DNA from: JBBQCW01 sp038319025
GTDB lineage: Bacteria; Actinomycetota; Thermoleophilia; Solirubrobacterales; Solirubrobacteraceae
Assembly (NCBI GenBank): GCA_038319025.1
Contig: JBBQCW010000005.1
Location: 124,001 to 188,000 of the forward strand
DNA: 64,000 nucleotides
Direction of reading: 5' to 3'
This document shows positions 42,372-51,164 of the stretch, in pieces. Under the pieces are notes generated by a model. The model was not told where the DNA came from, did not search any database, and saw only the letters and a list, made by a program, of their open reading frames with translations. Within the stretch, counting starts at the first letter, position 1. Each line of letters begins with the position of its first letter. Made by a program: the position numbers and the translations under genes.

Positions 42372-43241
42372 ATGTCCTCCTACGTTGCTCATGATCCCTC
42401 GCTCGCCGCCTCGACGTGGCAGACCACCCCGACCCAGACGATCACGGCGGGTGCTGTGACGTTTGCCTACCGGGAACTGGGGCCGCGTGGGGGAGTGCCG
42501 CTGGTGTTCCTGCACCACCTGAACGCGGTCTTGGACGATTGGGATCCCCTGGTGATCGACGGCGTCGCCGCGACCCGCCACGTGATCACGTTCGACAACC
42601 GCGGCATTGGCAAGTCCAGTGGGTCGGTGCCTCATACCGTTGATGAGATGGCCGCTGACGCGGTCACCTTCATCCGGGCCCTCGGCTACGAGCAGGTGGA
42701 CCTCCTCGGCTTCTCGCTCGGCGGCGGGGTGGCCCAGTTCATCACGCTCAACGAGCCTGAGCTCGTGCGGCGTGCGATCTTCGCGGGCACGGGTCCCGTC
42801 GGCGCTGGCGGGCTCGCCAGGATGCCGCTGATCGCGGGGAGCGCCTACGTCAAGGCCGCCCTGACGCTGCGCGATCCCCGTCACTTCCTGTTCTTCAATC
42901 GCAATGAGACCGGCAAGCGTGAGGCCAGCGCCTACATGGCCCGCCTCAAGACGCGCACGCAGGACCGCGACAAGCGGAACTCCCCTCAGGCCATGGTGGC
43001 GCAACTGCGCGCGATCGTCGCGGCAGGCCAACAGGCCCCGCAGGACCTCGGCGCGATCACCCAGCCGGTGTTCGTGGCCAACGGTGACAACGACGTGATG
43101 GTCGCCAGTAGCCATTCCCGGGTCCTCGCGCGTCGTATCCCCGGTGCCAAGCTGGCGATCTACCCGGACTCCGGGCACGGCGGCATCTTCCAGTACCACG
43201 AGCAGTTCGTCCCCGAGGCCCTGAGCTTCCTCGAAGCGTGA
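42372..43241 (+). CDS. Alpha/beta hydrolase
   Basis: 289 aa from ATG 42372. Oxyanion-type FLHHLNAVLDDW, nucleophile elbow GFSLGGG near residue 115, acid in ANGDNDVMV and His in SGHGG near the end complete the triad. Resembles esterases and haloperoxidase-like hydrolases. Promoter region AT-rich with ATACTAT upstream. Its stop overlaps the start of the next frame (GTGA). Confidence 0.87.
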   Translation: MSSYVAHDPSLAASTWQTTPTQTITAGAVTFAYRELGPRGGVPLVFLHHLNAVLDDWDPLVIDGVAATRHVITFDNRGIGKSSGSVPHTVDEMAADAVTFIRALGYEQVDLLGFSLGGGVAQFITLNEPELVRRAIFAGTGPVGAGGLARMPLIAGSAYVKAALTLRDPRHFLFFNRNETGKREASAYMARLKTRTQDRDKRNSPQAMVAQLRAIVAAGQQAPQDLGAITQPVFVANGDNDVMVASSHSRVLARRIPGAKLAIYPDSGHGGIFQYHEQFVPEALSFLEA

Positions 43242-43681
43242 TTAGGTACGACCTCGCTGGGCGCACCGCCGTGATCACCGGCGCCTCGGGCGGCCTGGGG
43301 ACCGCACTGGCGCGGGCGCTGCGGGCCAAGGGCGCCAACATTGCGCTGGTGGACCTCGATGCAGAGCGCGTCGAGGTGCAGGCCGAGCAGCTCGGCGATG
43401 CCCGCACCGCGCGGGGCCGGGCCGCGGACATCCGCGACCTGGAGGGTCTCACCGACGTGATGAGCTCGGTACGCGATCCGGCCGGCACCGAGTCGTCGTT
43501 TGCCCTCAAACCGCTGGGAATCAAGAAGCTCGATTCCATCGCCGAGCTGTGGTGGACCCAACACCAGCTCCAACGCATCGGCGCCGGCAAGGACCCCGAC
43601 CCCCGGTACGGCACGCGCCGCGCCGTTCTCAGCGCGCTGCGCCGCGACGGCATCAACAACTTCCGGCGGCGCCGCGCGTAG
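43238..43681 (+). CDS. Truncated SDR-like chimera
   Basis: 147 aa. Residues 1-70 are an SDR N-terminus with the cofactor loop TGASGGLG and an adenine-binding VDLDAERVE; NNAG and YxxxK are missing. Residues 80-147 (from SSFALKPLGIKKLD to NNFRRRRA) do not look like an SDR and probably derive from another gene. In-frame deletion fusion likely. Coupled to the hydrolase by GTGA. Probably without dehydrogenase activity. Confidence 0.5.
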   Translation: MIRYDLAGRTAVITGASGGLGTALARALRAKGANIALVDLDAERVEVQAEQLGDARTARGRAADIRDLEGLTDVMSSVRDPAGTESSFALKPLGIKKLDSIAELWWTQHQLQRIGAGKDPDPRYGTRRAVLSALRRDGINNFRRRRA

Positions 43682-43708
43682 GGCGAACCCGGCGGCTCGC
43701 ACTGACCG

Positions 43709-45307
43709 CTAACGAGGTTCCTCGGCGGCGGGGATATCCGCCATGGCGTGCTCGGCCATTGCGGTGATGGTCAACGCGGGGTTGGTGCCCGGGTTGGCGG
43801 GCATCGCGGCCGCGTCGCAGACGAGCATGTTCTCGTAGCCAAACACGCGCAGCCGGTGGTCGAGCACGCCGTGGTCGGGGTCGGCACCGATGGAGGCGCC
43901 GCCGAAGATGTGCACGGTCATCGGACGGTCGCCGAAGGCCTCGAAGATGCTGCTCTGGGCGACGCCGCCGGTGTGCTGCGCCATCCAGGTGGCCGCTCGG
44001 TGGCCGACCTCGAGGTAGGTGGGAACCGGCTTGTCGGGGTGGGGCTCGGTCGTCAGCCTGTACCCCTTGCCGATGCGTCGCTTGCGGGGGACGAACGTGA
44101 GGGCGTTGTCGCGCGTCTGCATGATCAGCATCGACATCGAGCGCTGGCTCCAGCCCACAGGCGACAACGTCCGCAGCCACCGCCCCGGATGGCGCAGCAC
44201 GGTGCCCAGCCATGCCCACAGACGGCCCTTCCGGCCGGTGCCGTCGCCGGTCAGCACGGTGAAGAAGAGGCTGTTGGAGTCCGCGCCGGGGCCGTTGGTG
44301 AGAAACTCGATCTGGGTGTCGCCATCGAGGATCACGGCACTGCTGACGGTGACGTCCTCCCACGTGCCACGGTCCTCGGGCAGCAGCACGGACAGGACCG
44401 CCTCGCTGTTGGTGCGCACGAGTTCTCCGAGGCGTTCGCTGATCCTGGGCAGCGACCCGTTGAGCTTGCATTTGGCCATCAGCTCGTTCGTGCCGACGCC
44501 GCCACCGGCAAAGACGACGCCGCGAGCGGTGTGCGTCTGGCGGTCGCGCCCCAACCAGCTGCCAGGCCGCTGGGTGGTCACCCGGTAGCCGTCTGACCCG
44601 TCGGGGGCTCCGATCGGCCTCACGTCGACGACCTCTCGCTCGGCGAAGATCTGCGCGCCGCGCTTCTCGGCGAACCACAGGTAGTTCTTGGTCAGTGTGT
44701 TGGCGGCTCCGACGCGGCAGCCGGTCAGGCAGCTGCCGCACCGTGTGCAGCCCGTGCGGTCGGGTCCTTCGCCCTCGAAGTAGGGATCCGGGACGGTCTT
44801 GCCGGGTTCGCCGAAGAAGACGCCGACCGGTGCGCGCATGAAGGTGTCGGGGGTCCCGAAGTGCTCGGCCATCTGCTCGGTCAGCCGCAACGCTGGAGGG
44901 TCGAACGGCACCGGCCGCACGCCGAGCATTCGCTCGGCCTCGGCGTAGTGAGGAGCCAGCCGTCGCTCCCAGTCACCCAGGTCGCGCCACTGTGGATCCT
45001 CGTAGAAGCCGGGTTGAGGGCGGAAGAGCACTCCTCCGTACATCAGGCTCCCGCCACCCACGCCGGTCTGGGCGGTGCTGAAGACATGGCGGAACGGCGT
45101 CATCCGCATGATGCCGCGCAGACCCAGTGCCGGGGCCCAGAGGTAGCGACCGGCCTCCGATGTCGACGAGGGGAGGTCCTCATCGCTGTAGCGCCGGCCC
45201 TGCTCGAAGATTCCGACGCGATGGCCCTTCTCGGACAGGCGCAAGGCCGAAACACTTCCGCCGAAGCCCGAGCCGACGACCAACCAGTCGAAGTCGAGGC
45301 TGCTCAT
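43709..45307 (-). CDS. GMC oxidoreductase, cholesterol-oxidase-like (ChoD type)
   Basis: 532 aa. FAD-binding VVGSGFGGSVSALRLSEKG at the N-terminus; VGGGSLMYGG; the Cys cluster CTRCGSCLTGC near 195, typical of the large actinobacterial GMC branch; and the C-terminal NPGTNPALTITAMAEHA, where GMC enzymes keep their catalytic His/Asn region. Likely oxidises a ring or terpenoid alcohol. Starts at ATG 45307, overlapping a 7-codon leader ORF by TGATG. The operator at 45351-45367 overlaps its -35 box. Confidence 0.88.
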   Translation of the reverse strand: MSSLDFDWLVVGSGFGGSVSALRLSEKGHRVGIFEQGRRYSDEDLPSSTSEAGRYLWAPALGLRGIMRMTPFRHVFSTAQTGVGGGSLMYGGVLFRPQPGFYEDPQWRDLGDWERRLAPHYAEAERMLGVRPVPFDPPALRLTEQMAEHFGTPDTFMRAPVGVFFGEPGKTVPDPYFEGEGPDRTGCTRCGSCLTGCRVGAANTLTKNYLWFAEKRGAQIFAEREVVDVRPIGAPDGSDGYRVTTQRPGSWLGRDRQTHTARGVVFAGGGVGTNELMAKCKLNGSLPRISERLGELVRTNSEAVLSVLLPEDRGTWEDVTVSSAVILDGDTQIEFLTNGPGADSNSLFFTVLTGDGTGRKGRLWAWLGTVLRHPGRWLRTLSPVGWSQRSMSMLIMQTRDNALTFVPRKRRIGKGYRLTTEPHPDKPVPTYLEVGHRAATWMAQHTGGVAQSSIFEAFGDRPMTVHIFGGASIGADPDHGVLDHRLRVFGYENMLVCDAAAMPANPGTNPALTITAMAEHAMADIPAAEEPR

Positions 45308-45330
45308 CACGTCACCGTCGCGAATGTCAT
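45307..45330 (-). CDS. Putative 7-codon leader ORF of the GMC gene
   Basis: The ATG at 45330 lies exactly 6 nt after a TAGCGT -10 (45342-45337), the leaderless distance. It encodes MTFATVT and ends TGATG, sharing its last base with the GMC start codon. This suggests entry at the leaderless mini-ORF and coupled restart at the GMC gene, which has no good Shine-Dalgarno site. Confidence 0.4.
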   Translation of the reverse strand: MTFATVT

Positions 45331-45350
45331 GTCGACACGCTAACAGTCTG

Positions 45351-45367
45351 ACTTGACAAATCCAAGT
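45351..45367. promoter_or_regulatory. Operator site A, ACTTGA-N5-CCAAGT, over the GMC -35
   Basis: On the minus strand this reads ACTTGGATTTGTCAAGT. It contains TTGGAT (-35-like), followed after 17 bp by TAGCGT (-10). One of five similar palindromes in the island. Confidence 0.65.
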
Positions 45368-46401
45368 TAGCTTTGCTCGGGGATGAGCAGCACCTTGCCC
45401 TGGCGACCCACCTTCTCCGCCTCCGCCACCGCCTCGGCTACCTGATCAAGCGCGTGGGTGTGTCCGGGGGAGGTCACGAGAACGCCGTGGCGCATCAACT
45501 CCTCGATTTCCTTGATCAGTTGGAATTGCGCCGGCGTGTCCGCCGCGTACCAACCGGTCTGATCGAGTCTGGGTGCCCAATACCCGAGCCAGAAGACCTC
45601 GAGCGTCCGGTTGCCGGAGATGATGGCCCGAGGGTCCTCGCCGATACGGATCGGCTCGCCGCTGAGCGAGCCGTAGACCAGCATCCGGCCGTCCTCGTGG
45701 AGCGCCTTGAACATCTCGGTGCCGGTCTGGCCGACGACGGGATCGATCGCGTACTTGACGCCGTCGGGAACGATCGCTCGCACCTGCTCGTCGATCGGGC
45801 CGTCGCCCGAGACGATGACCGCGTCGGCGCCCAGCGCCTCCAACTCACCGACGACCTCGTGGCGGCGCACGACGTTGATGGTGCGGATGCCCTCGTGCTT
45901 GGCGAGCCTGATGATCATCCGGCCGAGCTCGGAACCCGCCGCGGACTGAAGCAGCCACTCGCCCCGCGGAATGCGCAGGACGTGGCGGACCATGAGGATG
46001 GCCGAGGCCGGGTTGATGACGAATGAGGCGACCTGCTCATTCGGGATCCCATCCGGGGCCGGCAGTGTGGTGGCGGCCGGCACCAAGGCGTACTCGGCCC
46101 AGTTTCCGCCCTGGGTGTTGGCGGCGACCACGCGCTGGCCGACCTCGACGTGGATCACGCCCGGGCCGAGCTGGTCTACGATGCCGACGCCCTCGAAGCC
46201 GACCGGCGCGGGGAACTGCGGCTCGACGCCGGAATAGTGGCCGCGGACGAACAACAGATCGGAGGGGTTGATCGGGCTGGCCAGGATGCGAACTCGGACC
46301 TCGCCCTCTCCGGGTTCGGGGACGGGCCTGTTGACGACCGTGAGGACATCCGGCGGCTCGCCGTAGGCATCGAACTGAACGGCTTTCATGGTGGGCGTCA
46401 T
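45367..46401 (-). CDS. Zinc-free alcohol dehydrogenase / NADPH:quinone oxidoreductase (MDR family)
   Basis: 344 aa. MDR fold with VGFEGVGIVDQLGPGV near 68, and a Rossmann region altered to LQSAAGSELGRMIIRLAKHEG near 155. Lacks zinc-ligand cysteines. Similar to enoyl reductases/quinone reductases such as MECR-type proteins. SD CCAGGAGA 6 nt before ATG. 42 nt after the luciferase-like gene, so likely last in the six-gene operon; the GMC promoter overlaps its stop codon. Confidence 0.85.
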   Translation of the reverse strand: MTPTMKAVQFDAYGEPPDVLTVVNRPVPEPGEGEVRVRILASPINPSDLLFVRGHYSGVEPQFPAPVGFEGVGIVDQLGPGVIHVEVGQRVVAANTQGGNWAEYALVPAATTLPAPDGIPNEQVASFVINPASAILMVRHVLRIPRGEWLLQSAAGSELGRMIIRLAKHEGIRTINVVRRHEVVGELEALGADAVIVSGDGPIDEQVRAIVPDGVKYAIDPVVGQTGTEMFKALHEDGRMLVYGSLSGEPIRIGEDPRAIISGNRTLEVFWLGYWAPRLDQTGWYAADTPAQFQLIKEIEELMRHGVLVTSPGHTHALDQVAEAVAEAEKVGRQGKVLLIPEQS

Positions 46402-46443
46402 CGCGTCTCCTGGATCATCGGGTCGGCACGGCTGCGCCGGCGG

Positions 46444-47463
46444 TCACGCCACTGCGGCCGGTGCCAGGAGGCCCATGGCGTCGGCGAACGTCTCCAGCTC
46501 GCGGCGGATGTCGCCGGCGGGCTGATACACGATTTCGGAGACGCCCTGCGTCGCGAGTGCCTCGACGTTCTGGCGGACCTCGGCGGCGGTGCCGGTGACG
46601 GTGGCGGGTTCGATCAGGGCATGAGCGCCTGCATCCCACGCCGCGGTATCCGCGTCGTTGAGGTGCATGAGGTGGCCCTTGTGCACCGCGAGGTGACGCA
46701 GGTGCTCCGGGGTCTCGCGCAGGCGGTCCAGCCACGCCGGGCCGCCGGGCAGGGCCTTAACGGCTTCCTCGCCCCCGATCTCGTAGGCGAAATGGAACAT
46801 GACGACCGTCCCGGGGCCCGCGCATTTGCGCAGTCGCTCGGATTCGAGTGGCTCGCCTTCGCCGCGTACGGAACCGACGATCCCGAAAGCGACATGGTCG
46901 AATTCGGGGGCCCGCGCCGGCACGGCGGCGACGGCGAACAGCCCGTCGGCCAGGGTCTTGGCGACCTCGAAGCCCTTCGGGCCGAGCGCGCTGATGTAGA
47001 CCGGGATGGCGTCGGGCGCGGTCGGGAGTTCGCCGTCCGGGTGCAGCATGCGCATCCAGCCGCCGTCCCATTCGACGTCCTCGCCACGCAGGAGGGCCCG
47101 GAACGTCTCGATGTAGCGGACCATGTAGGTCCAGGTGATCGGCCGCTGGCCCATGGCTGTCCGGCCGGTGAAGCCGGTACCAAAGGCCACCGCGACCCGT
47201 CCGGGGGCGAGCCGCTCGAGGGCCGCCGCGGCGGCGGCGTTGACCATCGGGTGGCGCAGGGTCGGGACGAGCACGCCGGGGCCGAGCTTGATGGATTGCG
47301 TGCGCTGCGCCGCGAGCGCCAGCATCATCCACACGTCGGGGCTCTGCTGGGGCGTGTCGTACAGCCACGCCCGCTCGTATCCGAGCTCCTCGGCGATCTG
47401 GATGTGCTCCGGACTGTCGCTGGTCGTCGCGAACGTCACCGAGACCTGCAGGTCGGCGCTCAC
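46444..47463 (-). CDS. LLM-class F420-dependent oxidoreductase
   Basis: 339 aa TIM-barrel luciferase-like protein. N-terminal VSVTFATTSDSPEHIQIAEELG and ERAWLYDTP; LGPGVLVPTLRHP near 80; VAFGTGFTG near 105; YISALGPKGFEVA near 175. These match F420-dependent (rather than FMN two-component) members. Coupled to the preceding MBL gene by ATGA. Together with the Ddn-like gene at 50.6 kb it points to F420 chemistry. Confidence 0.85.
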   Translation of the reverse strand: MSADLQVSVTFATTSDSPEHIQIAEELGYERAWLYDTPQQSPDVWMMLALAAQRTQSIKLGPGVLVPTLRHPMVNAAAAAALERLAPGRVAVAFGTGFTGRTAMGQRPITWTYMVRYIETFRALLRGEDVEWDGGWMRMLHPDGELPTAPDAIPVYISALGPKGFEVAKTLADGLFAVAAVPARAPEFDHVAFGIVGSVRGEGEPLESERLRKCAGPGTVVMFHFAYEIGGEEAVKALPGGPAWLDRLRETPEHLRHLAVHKGHLMHLNDADTAAWDAGAHALIEPATVTGTAAEVRQNVEALATQGVSEIVYQPAGDIRRELETFADAMGLLAPAAVA

Positions 47464-48332
47464 GAGCGTTCCGCCTCGTCGGCCGTGGGGAAGGCGGCCC
47501 CGAGCAGGAGATGCGCGTTGTACCAGGGCGGCGAGAGGTTCAGCCAGCTTGGGTACAGCCCGGTGATGGCGTCGAAGAACTCCTGTGGTGTGTTCTTCTC
47601 GGCGAGCAGCCGTTCCGCGTCGCGCAGGTACTGGCGGGTCTGCTCGATGATGGCCGGATCATCGGGCAGGTCACGGTTCTTGTGCCCGGCGATCACGGCT
47701 TTGGGCTGCAGCGATTCGACGATGTCCAGCGCCTTGTGCCAGGCGTCAAAGCCGCCGCCGGGGGTCTCCAGCAGGTAGAGGTGCACCCCGTTGTAGACGG
47801 CGTCGCCGGCGACGACCAGGTCGATCGACGGCACGTGCAGCACGGTCGTCTCGTCGGTGTCGGTGTGGCCCACCTCGACGGGAATCAGGCGATGCCCCTC
47901 GAGCTCGAATCCGTCCGCCGGCACCACTTGGTAGTTGAGCGGTGTGTCACCGATGAGGCCCGGGAAGTCCGCATCCCAGAACTCGGCCCGCGCCTCGACG
48001 TTGCGGCGCATGATCGAGATCGTGCCCTCGGTGGCGTAGGGGACCGCGTCGGGGAAACGCTCCAGCAGCTGGGCGGTCCCGAACCAGTGATCGCCGTGCC
48101 CGTGGGTGGAGTAGATATGGGTCAGGCGCCGACCGGAGCGCTGCACCCAGTCGCCGACCTTGTCGGTCTGCTCACGGGTGAACGGCGGGTCGATCAGCAC
48201 CGCGTCGTGCTCGCCGCAGATCAGCACGGCCGACACGGGGGAGGACACGATCGGGCCGCCATCGGGCAGCCGCATCGGACGGTTGCGCGGGACTCCGTCG
48301 GAGACCCACACCTCATAGCTCAACTCAGTCAT
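47460..48332 (-). CDS. Metallo-beta-lactamase-fold hydrolase
   Basis: 290 aa. Canonical metal motif STHGHGDHWFG near residue 72, second metal His in VEVGHTDTDETTV near 155 and VAGDAVYNGVHLY near 175. The closest known types are lactonases and esterases of the glyoxalase-II-like group. Overlaps the upstream hydrolase stop by 8 nt and the luciferase-like start by 4 nt. Confidence 0.87.
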   Translation of the reverse strand: MTELSYEVWVSDGVPRNRPMRLPDGGPIVSSPVSAVLICGEHDAVLIDPPFTREQTDKVGDWVQRSGRRLTHIYSTHGHGDHWFGTAQLLERFPDAVPYATEGTISIMRRNVEARAEFWDADFPGLIGDTPLNYQVVPADGFELEGHRLIPVEVGHTDTDETTVLHVPSIDLVVAGDAVYNGVHLYLLETPGGGFDAWHKALDIVESLQPKAVIAGHKNRDLPDDPAIIEQTRQYLRDAERLLAEKNTPQEFFDAITGLYPSWLNLSPPWYNAHLLLGAAFPTADEAERS

Positions 48333-49161
48333 GGCTGGCGTACTCCTTGTTGTTCAGGGGTGCGAGAAAGCTCTTGAGCAGACCCGCAAAGGCGATGGGC
48401 GCCTCTCGCGGACCCATATGCCCCACCCGGGGAAGCAACTCAAGGTGCGCGCCGGGGATGCCCCGGACCAGCTCCTCGGAGTGATCGTTCGTGAACGCCG
48501 GGTCGTCGGCGCCGGCGATCACCAGGGTGGGAGCGGTGATGCGACCGAGCTCGTCGACGACGTCGGTGCGGTCGGCCAGTACCGATCGCATCGCTTTGGC
48601 CAGCCCGGCCTTGTCGAGTGTGTTGACGCCGTCGGCAAGCTCGGCGGCGAAGGCGGGGTCGCCGTGCAGGGAGTCCTCGCTGACCATGCCCTTCACCACC
48701 AGCTTGCCGGTTCCGCCCGGCACACCGAGGCGGGCGACGCCGGCCATCAGACGGTCGCGCTGTCGCTCCGCGAAGGTCGCGCGCCGCGCGCTGGTGTTGG
48801 AGAGCACCAGCGCCGTGACGCGTTGCGGTGCGGCGAGCGCCATGCGAATCCCGACGAAGCCGCCCCACGACAGGCCGAGCACGACGGCGCGCTCGACGCC
48901 GGCGGCATCGAGCACGTCGACACCGGCCTGGGCACACTCCTCCATCGTGAACAGGCGCGTGGCCGGGGGGCTCTGGCCCGTTCCGGGCGGGTCGACCAGC
49001 AGGGTGCGCCACCCAAGCTCGTGGAGCACGGGAAGTTGCGGGCTCCAGCTGGTCTGACCGGCGCTGAACAGACTCGGCCACAGCAGTGCGGCGGGGCCGT
49101 TGGTCGGGCCGGCGTCGTGCACGTCGAGCCGGCCGAGTGTGGTGGAAACCTGAAGCGTCAT
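48325..49161 (-). CDS. Alpha/beta hydrolase
   Basis: 278 aa from ATG 49161. LLVDPPGTGQSPPA, nucleophile elbow GLSWGGF near 105, acid in IAGADDPAFTND, His in PRVGHMGPREAP. Resembles carboxyl-ester or enol-lactone hydrolases. ATGA overlap with the upstream gene. The longer 5' frame lies inside the upstream gene and is rejected. Confidence 0.87.
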   Translation of the reverse strand: MTLQVSTTLGRLDVHDAGPTNGPAALLWPSLFSAGQTSWSPQLPVLHELGWRTLLVDPPGTGQSPPATRLFTMEECAQAGVDVLDAAGVERAVVLGLSWGGFVGIRMALAAPQRVTALVLSNTSARRATFAERQRDRLMAGVARLGVPGGTGKLVVKGMVSEDSLHGDPAFAAELADGVNTLDKAGLAKAMRSVLADRTDVVDELGRITAPTLVIAGADDPAFTNDHSEELVRGIPGAHLELLPRVGHMGPREAPIAFAGLLKSFLAPLNNKEYASHD

Positions 49162-50114
49162 AGATACCTTCCAAACCAGGCCAGCGACGTGCTGCTGCCC
49201 TGCTCGTAGCCGTCGAAATAGATGCCGTAATGGTTGATGCCGTCGATCACCTGGTAGTCCACGACGTTGCCGGGAATGGTCCTGAGGATCTCGGCCGCCC
49301 GCCCGCCGTTGTCGGCGATCTGGAACATCTCCTCTTCGCCCGCATCCATGATCAGCGTCGGCATCCGCAGCCGCTCGACCTGGCTGAGCGGGTCGTAGTG
49401 CGCCAGCGCCGCCAGGAACGGTGTTCCCGACATCGAAGGCCACGCGTCGACGCCCTGCGGGATCGCGGGTGCATCACCCCGAGCCGTATCGATCGCGCGC
49501 CGACGGGCGAGGTCGGCGATCGGGCCGCTCAAGGGGGCGATCGCCGCCACCTGCACCGACAGCGCCTTGATCCGGCGATCGTTGGCGGCGACCTGGACGG
49601 CGATACCGCCGCCGAAGCTGGTCGCCCAGAGCCCGATCCGATCGGGATCGACGTTGGGCTCGCCCTCGATGAAGTCCACGGCGGCGCGCATGCCCGCCGT
49701 CCACGCGAACGGGTCGACAAGCTCGCGGATGAAGCGCACGCGGGCGGTGGCCTCGTTGGCCCCATCGCGTTCCGGGGGGTCGCCGACGAGCTGCAGGGGC
49801 GAGCCGGAGTCGCTCCAGGTGGCCTGGGTGAAGGTCAGGGCGATCATCCCCGCCGAGGCGAACAGTGCCGCGTAGCGTTCGGCCGTCAACTTGCTGCCGC
49901 CCCAGCCGTGGCCCAACACCACGGCCGGCAGCGCGGCATCGGAGGCGACGACGGTGGGCCGGTACAGGTCGGCATCAAGGGCAATGCCGTTGCTCCAGAC
50001 GGTGACCGCCTTGCGGCCGACGCCGTCGGGCATGACCAGTGCCGGGTAGACGGGCTCAGGCACGGCCGGATACGGCAGGGTCTCGCGGCCAGACGTCGTC
50101 GAGCTTGTCGACAT
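49158..50114 (-). CDS. Alpha/beta hydrolase (dienelactone-hydrolase/acetyl-xylan-esterase-like)
   Basis: 318 aa. LGHGWGGSKLTAERYA oxyanion region, elbow in GLWATSFGGGIAVQVAA near 185, a MDAGEEEMF acid loop and a C-terminal INHYGIYFDG His. This arrangement fits the DLH/YcjY-like family. Its 5' end overlaps the SnoaL-like gene by 59 bp, so the true start could be a later Met. Confidence 0.83.
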   Translation of the reverse strand: MSTSSTTSGRETLPYPAVPEPVYPALVMPDGVGRKAVTVWSNGIALDADLYRPTVVASDAALPAVVLGHGWGGSKLTAERYAALFASAGMIALTFTQATWSDSGSPLQLVGDPPERDGANEATARVRFIRELVDPFAWTAGMRAAVDFIEGEPNVDPDRIGLWATSFGGGIAVQVAANDRRIKALSVQVAAIAPLSGPIADLARRRAIDTARGDAPAIPQGVDAWPSMSGTPFLAALAHYDPLSQVERLRMPTLIMDAGEEEMFQIADNGGRAAEILRTIPGNVVDYQVIDGINHYGIYFDGYEQGSSTSLAWFGRYL

Positions 50115-50535
50115 CGGTCGCAGTGGCCTGGACGCCCACGACGCGCCAGCCGTCGTCGGACATGGCGACCTCGAAGTGCGTTGCCCAGCGCTGGATCTCG
50201 GTCTCGTCGTCCCTGCGCCGCGACCAGATCACCTCGACGGCCGCGCCGACGCCGCTGTACGCGAACACGCGCTGATCGGGCACTACGGTGTGCGAGTAGC
50301 CGGCCTCTCGGAGTGGGGCGTAGTTGAACTCCAGGAAGCCGGCGACGGCCTCGTCGTCAAGGCACCAGAAGGACATGCCCTGTCCCGCGACGTGCATCGG
50401 GGTGCCCCAGTAGTTGTGGATGAACTCCGGGCCCTCCGAGGCCGTGCCGCTGGCCACGGCCACCCAGCGCGGCAGGTAGTCCTCAAAGAACCAGGCCGTC
50501 ACCGCGGCGCGGGTTGCGGCGATCTCATCGGTCAT
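50056..50535 (-). CDS. SnoaL/NTF2-like protein
   Basis: 159 aa from ATG 50535, preceded by the SD sequence GGAGAGGGAG. Cone-shaped alpha+beta barrel pattern with FIHNYWGTPMHVAG, VVPDQRVFAYSG and the end VVGVQATATDVD. Such proteins act as small hydrolases, isomerases or ligand binders. First gene of a six-gene minus-strand operon; the operator at 50557-50573 lies 22 nt upstream. Confidence 0.7.
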   Translation of the reverse strand: MTDEIAATRAAVTAWFFEDYLPRWVAVASGTASEGPEFIHNYWGTPMHVAGQGMSFWCLDDEAVAGFLEFNYAPLREAGYSHTVVPDQRVFAYSGVGAAVEVIWSRRRDDETEIQRWATHFEVAMSDDGWRVVGVQATATDVDKLDDVWPRDPAVSGRA

Positions 50536-50556
50536 GCATTTCTCCCTCTCCACCTA

Positions 50557-50573
50557 ACTTGGCAGACCCAAGT
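50557..50573. promoter_or_regulatory. Operator site B, perfect palindrome ACTTGG-N5-CCAAGT
   Basis: Located 22 bp before the SnoaL-like start (minus). The arms are perfect 6-mers. Shares its consensus with four other sites; 29 bp from site C in the same divergent gap. Confidence 0.65.
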
Positions 50574-50601
50574 CAGTCGTGCGGTAGTCCTACCATGGCT
50601 C

Positions 50602-50618
50602 ACTTGGATTTGTCAAGT
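50602..50618. promoter_or_regulatory. Operator site C, ACTTGG-N5-TCAAGT, over the Ddn-like gene's -35
   Basis: TTGGAT at 50604-50609 serves as -35, then 18 bp to TACGGT (50628-50633), then 8 nt to the ATG at 50642. The palindrome covers the -35. Confidence 0.7.
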
Positions 50619-50641
50619 CAGCCGTGGTACGGTGCCGTCGC

Positions 50642-51115
50642 ATGACGACGTGGAGATCCTTCAACGACCGCCTCTGGTCCCGCTTCACGAGCGCGTTACC
50701 GCCGCGTGCCCTGCAGAAGCTCGGCAAGCTCAACGTCCCCATCTACCGGCTCAGCCGGGGGCGATTGATGAACAAGGTCAGCGGCGCGCCGGTCCTGCTC
50801 CTCACGACCACCGGCCGGCGTTCCGGGCAACTGCGCACGACCCCGGTCATCTACATGCGCGAGGGCGAGAGCTTCGCGGTGATCGGCTCCAACGCCGGGA
50901 ACGCCAAGACGCCCGCCTGGTCCCACAACCTCGCGGCCCACCCGGACGCCGAGATCGAGGTCCGCACGGCTAAACGACGCGTTCGCGCCCGCGTCGTCGA
51001 GGGGGAGGAGCGGGCGGACCTCTGGCAGCAGATGAACGAGGAGTACGCCGGCTTCGACCACTACGACGCGCTGACGAGCCGCGACATCTCCGTGTTCCTG
51101 CTCGAGCCGCGCTGA
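50642..51115 (+). CDS. Deazaflavin (F420)-dependent nitroreductase-family protein (Ddn-like)
   Basis: 157 aa. LTTTGRRSGQLRTTPVIYM and GSNAGNAKTPAWSHNLAAHPDAEIEV are the Ddn/FDOR signature, with basic residues for the F420 phosphate tail. These enzymes use F420H2 to reduce diverse compounds. ATG 50642, 8 nt after TACGGT; leaderless. Convergent with the carboxylesterase gene. Confidence 0.9.
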   Translation: MTTWRSFNDRLWSRFTSALPPRALQKLGKLNVPIYRLSRGRLMNKVSGAPVLLLTTTGRRSGQLRTTPVIYMREGESFAVIGSNAGNAKTPAWSHNLAAHPDAEIEVRTAKRRVRARVVEGEERADLWQQMNEEYAGFDHYDALTSRDISVFLLEPR

Positions 51116-51164
51116 ATTGTGACCGGCCGAGATGAGAGTCCCTGATTCGCGGGTCATACGCTGG

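Noticed and set aside
48325..49443. N-terminal extension of the alpha/beta hydrolase
   Set aside because: The extra ~95 residues lie inside the upstream hydrolase gene in another frame; the ATGA overlap at 49161 gives the real start.
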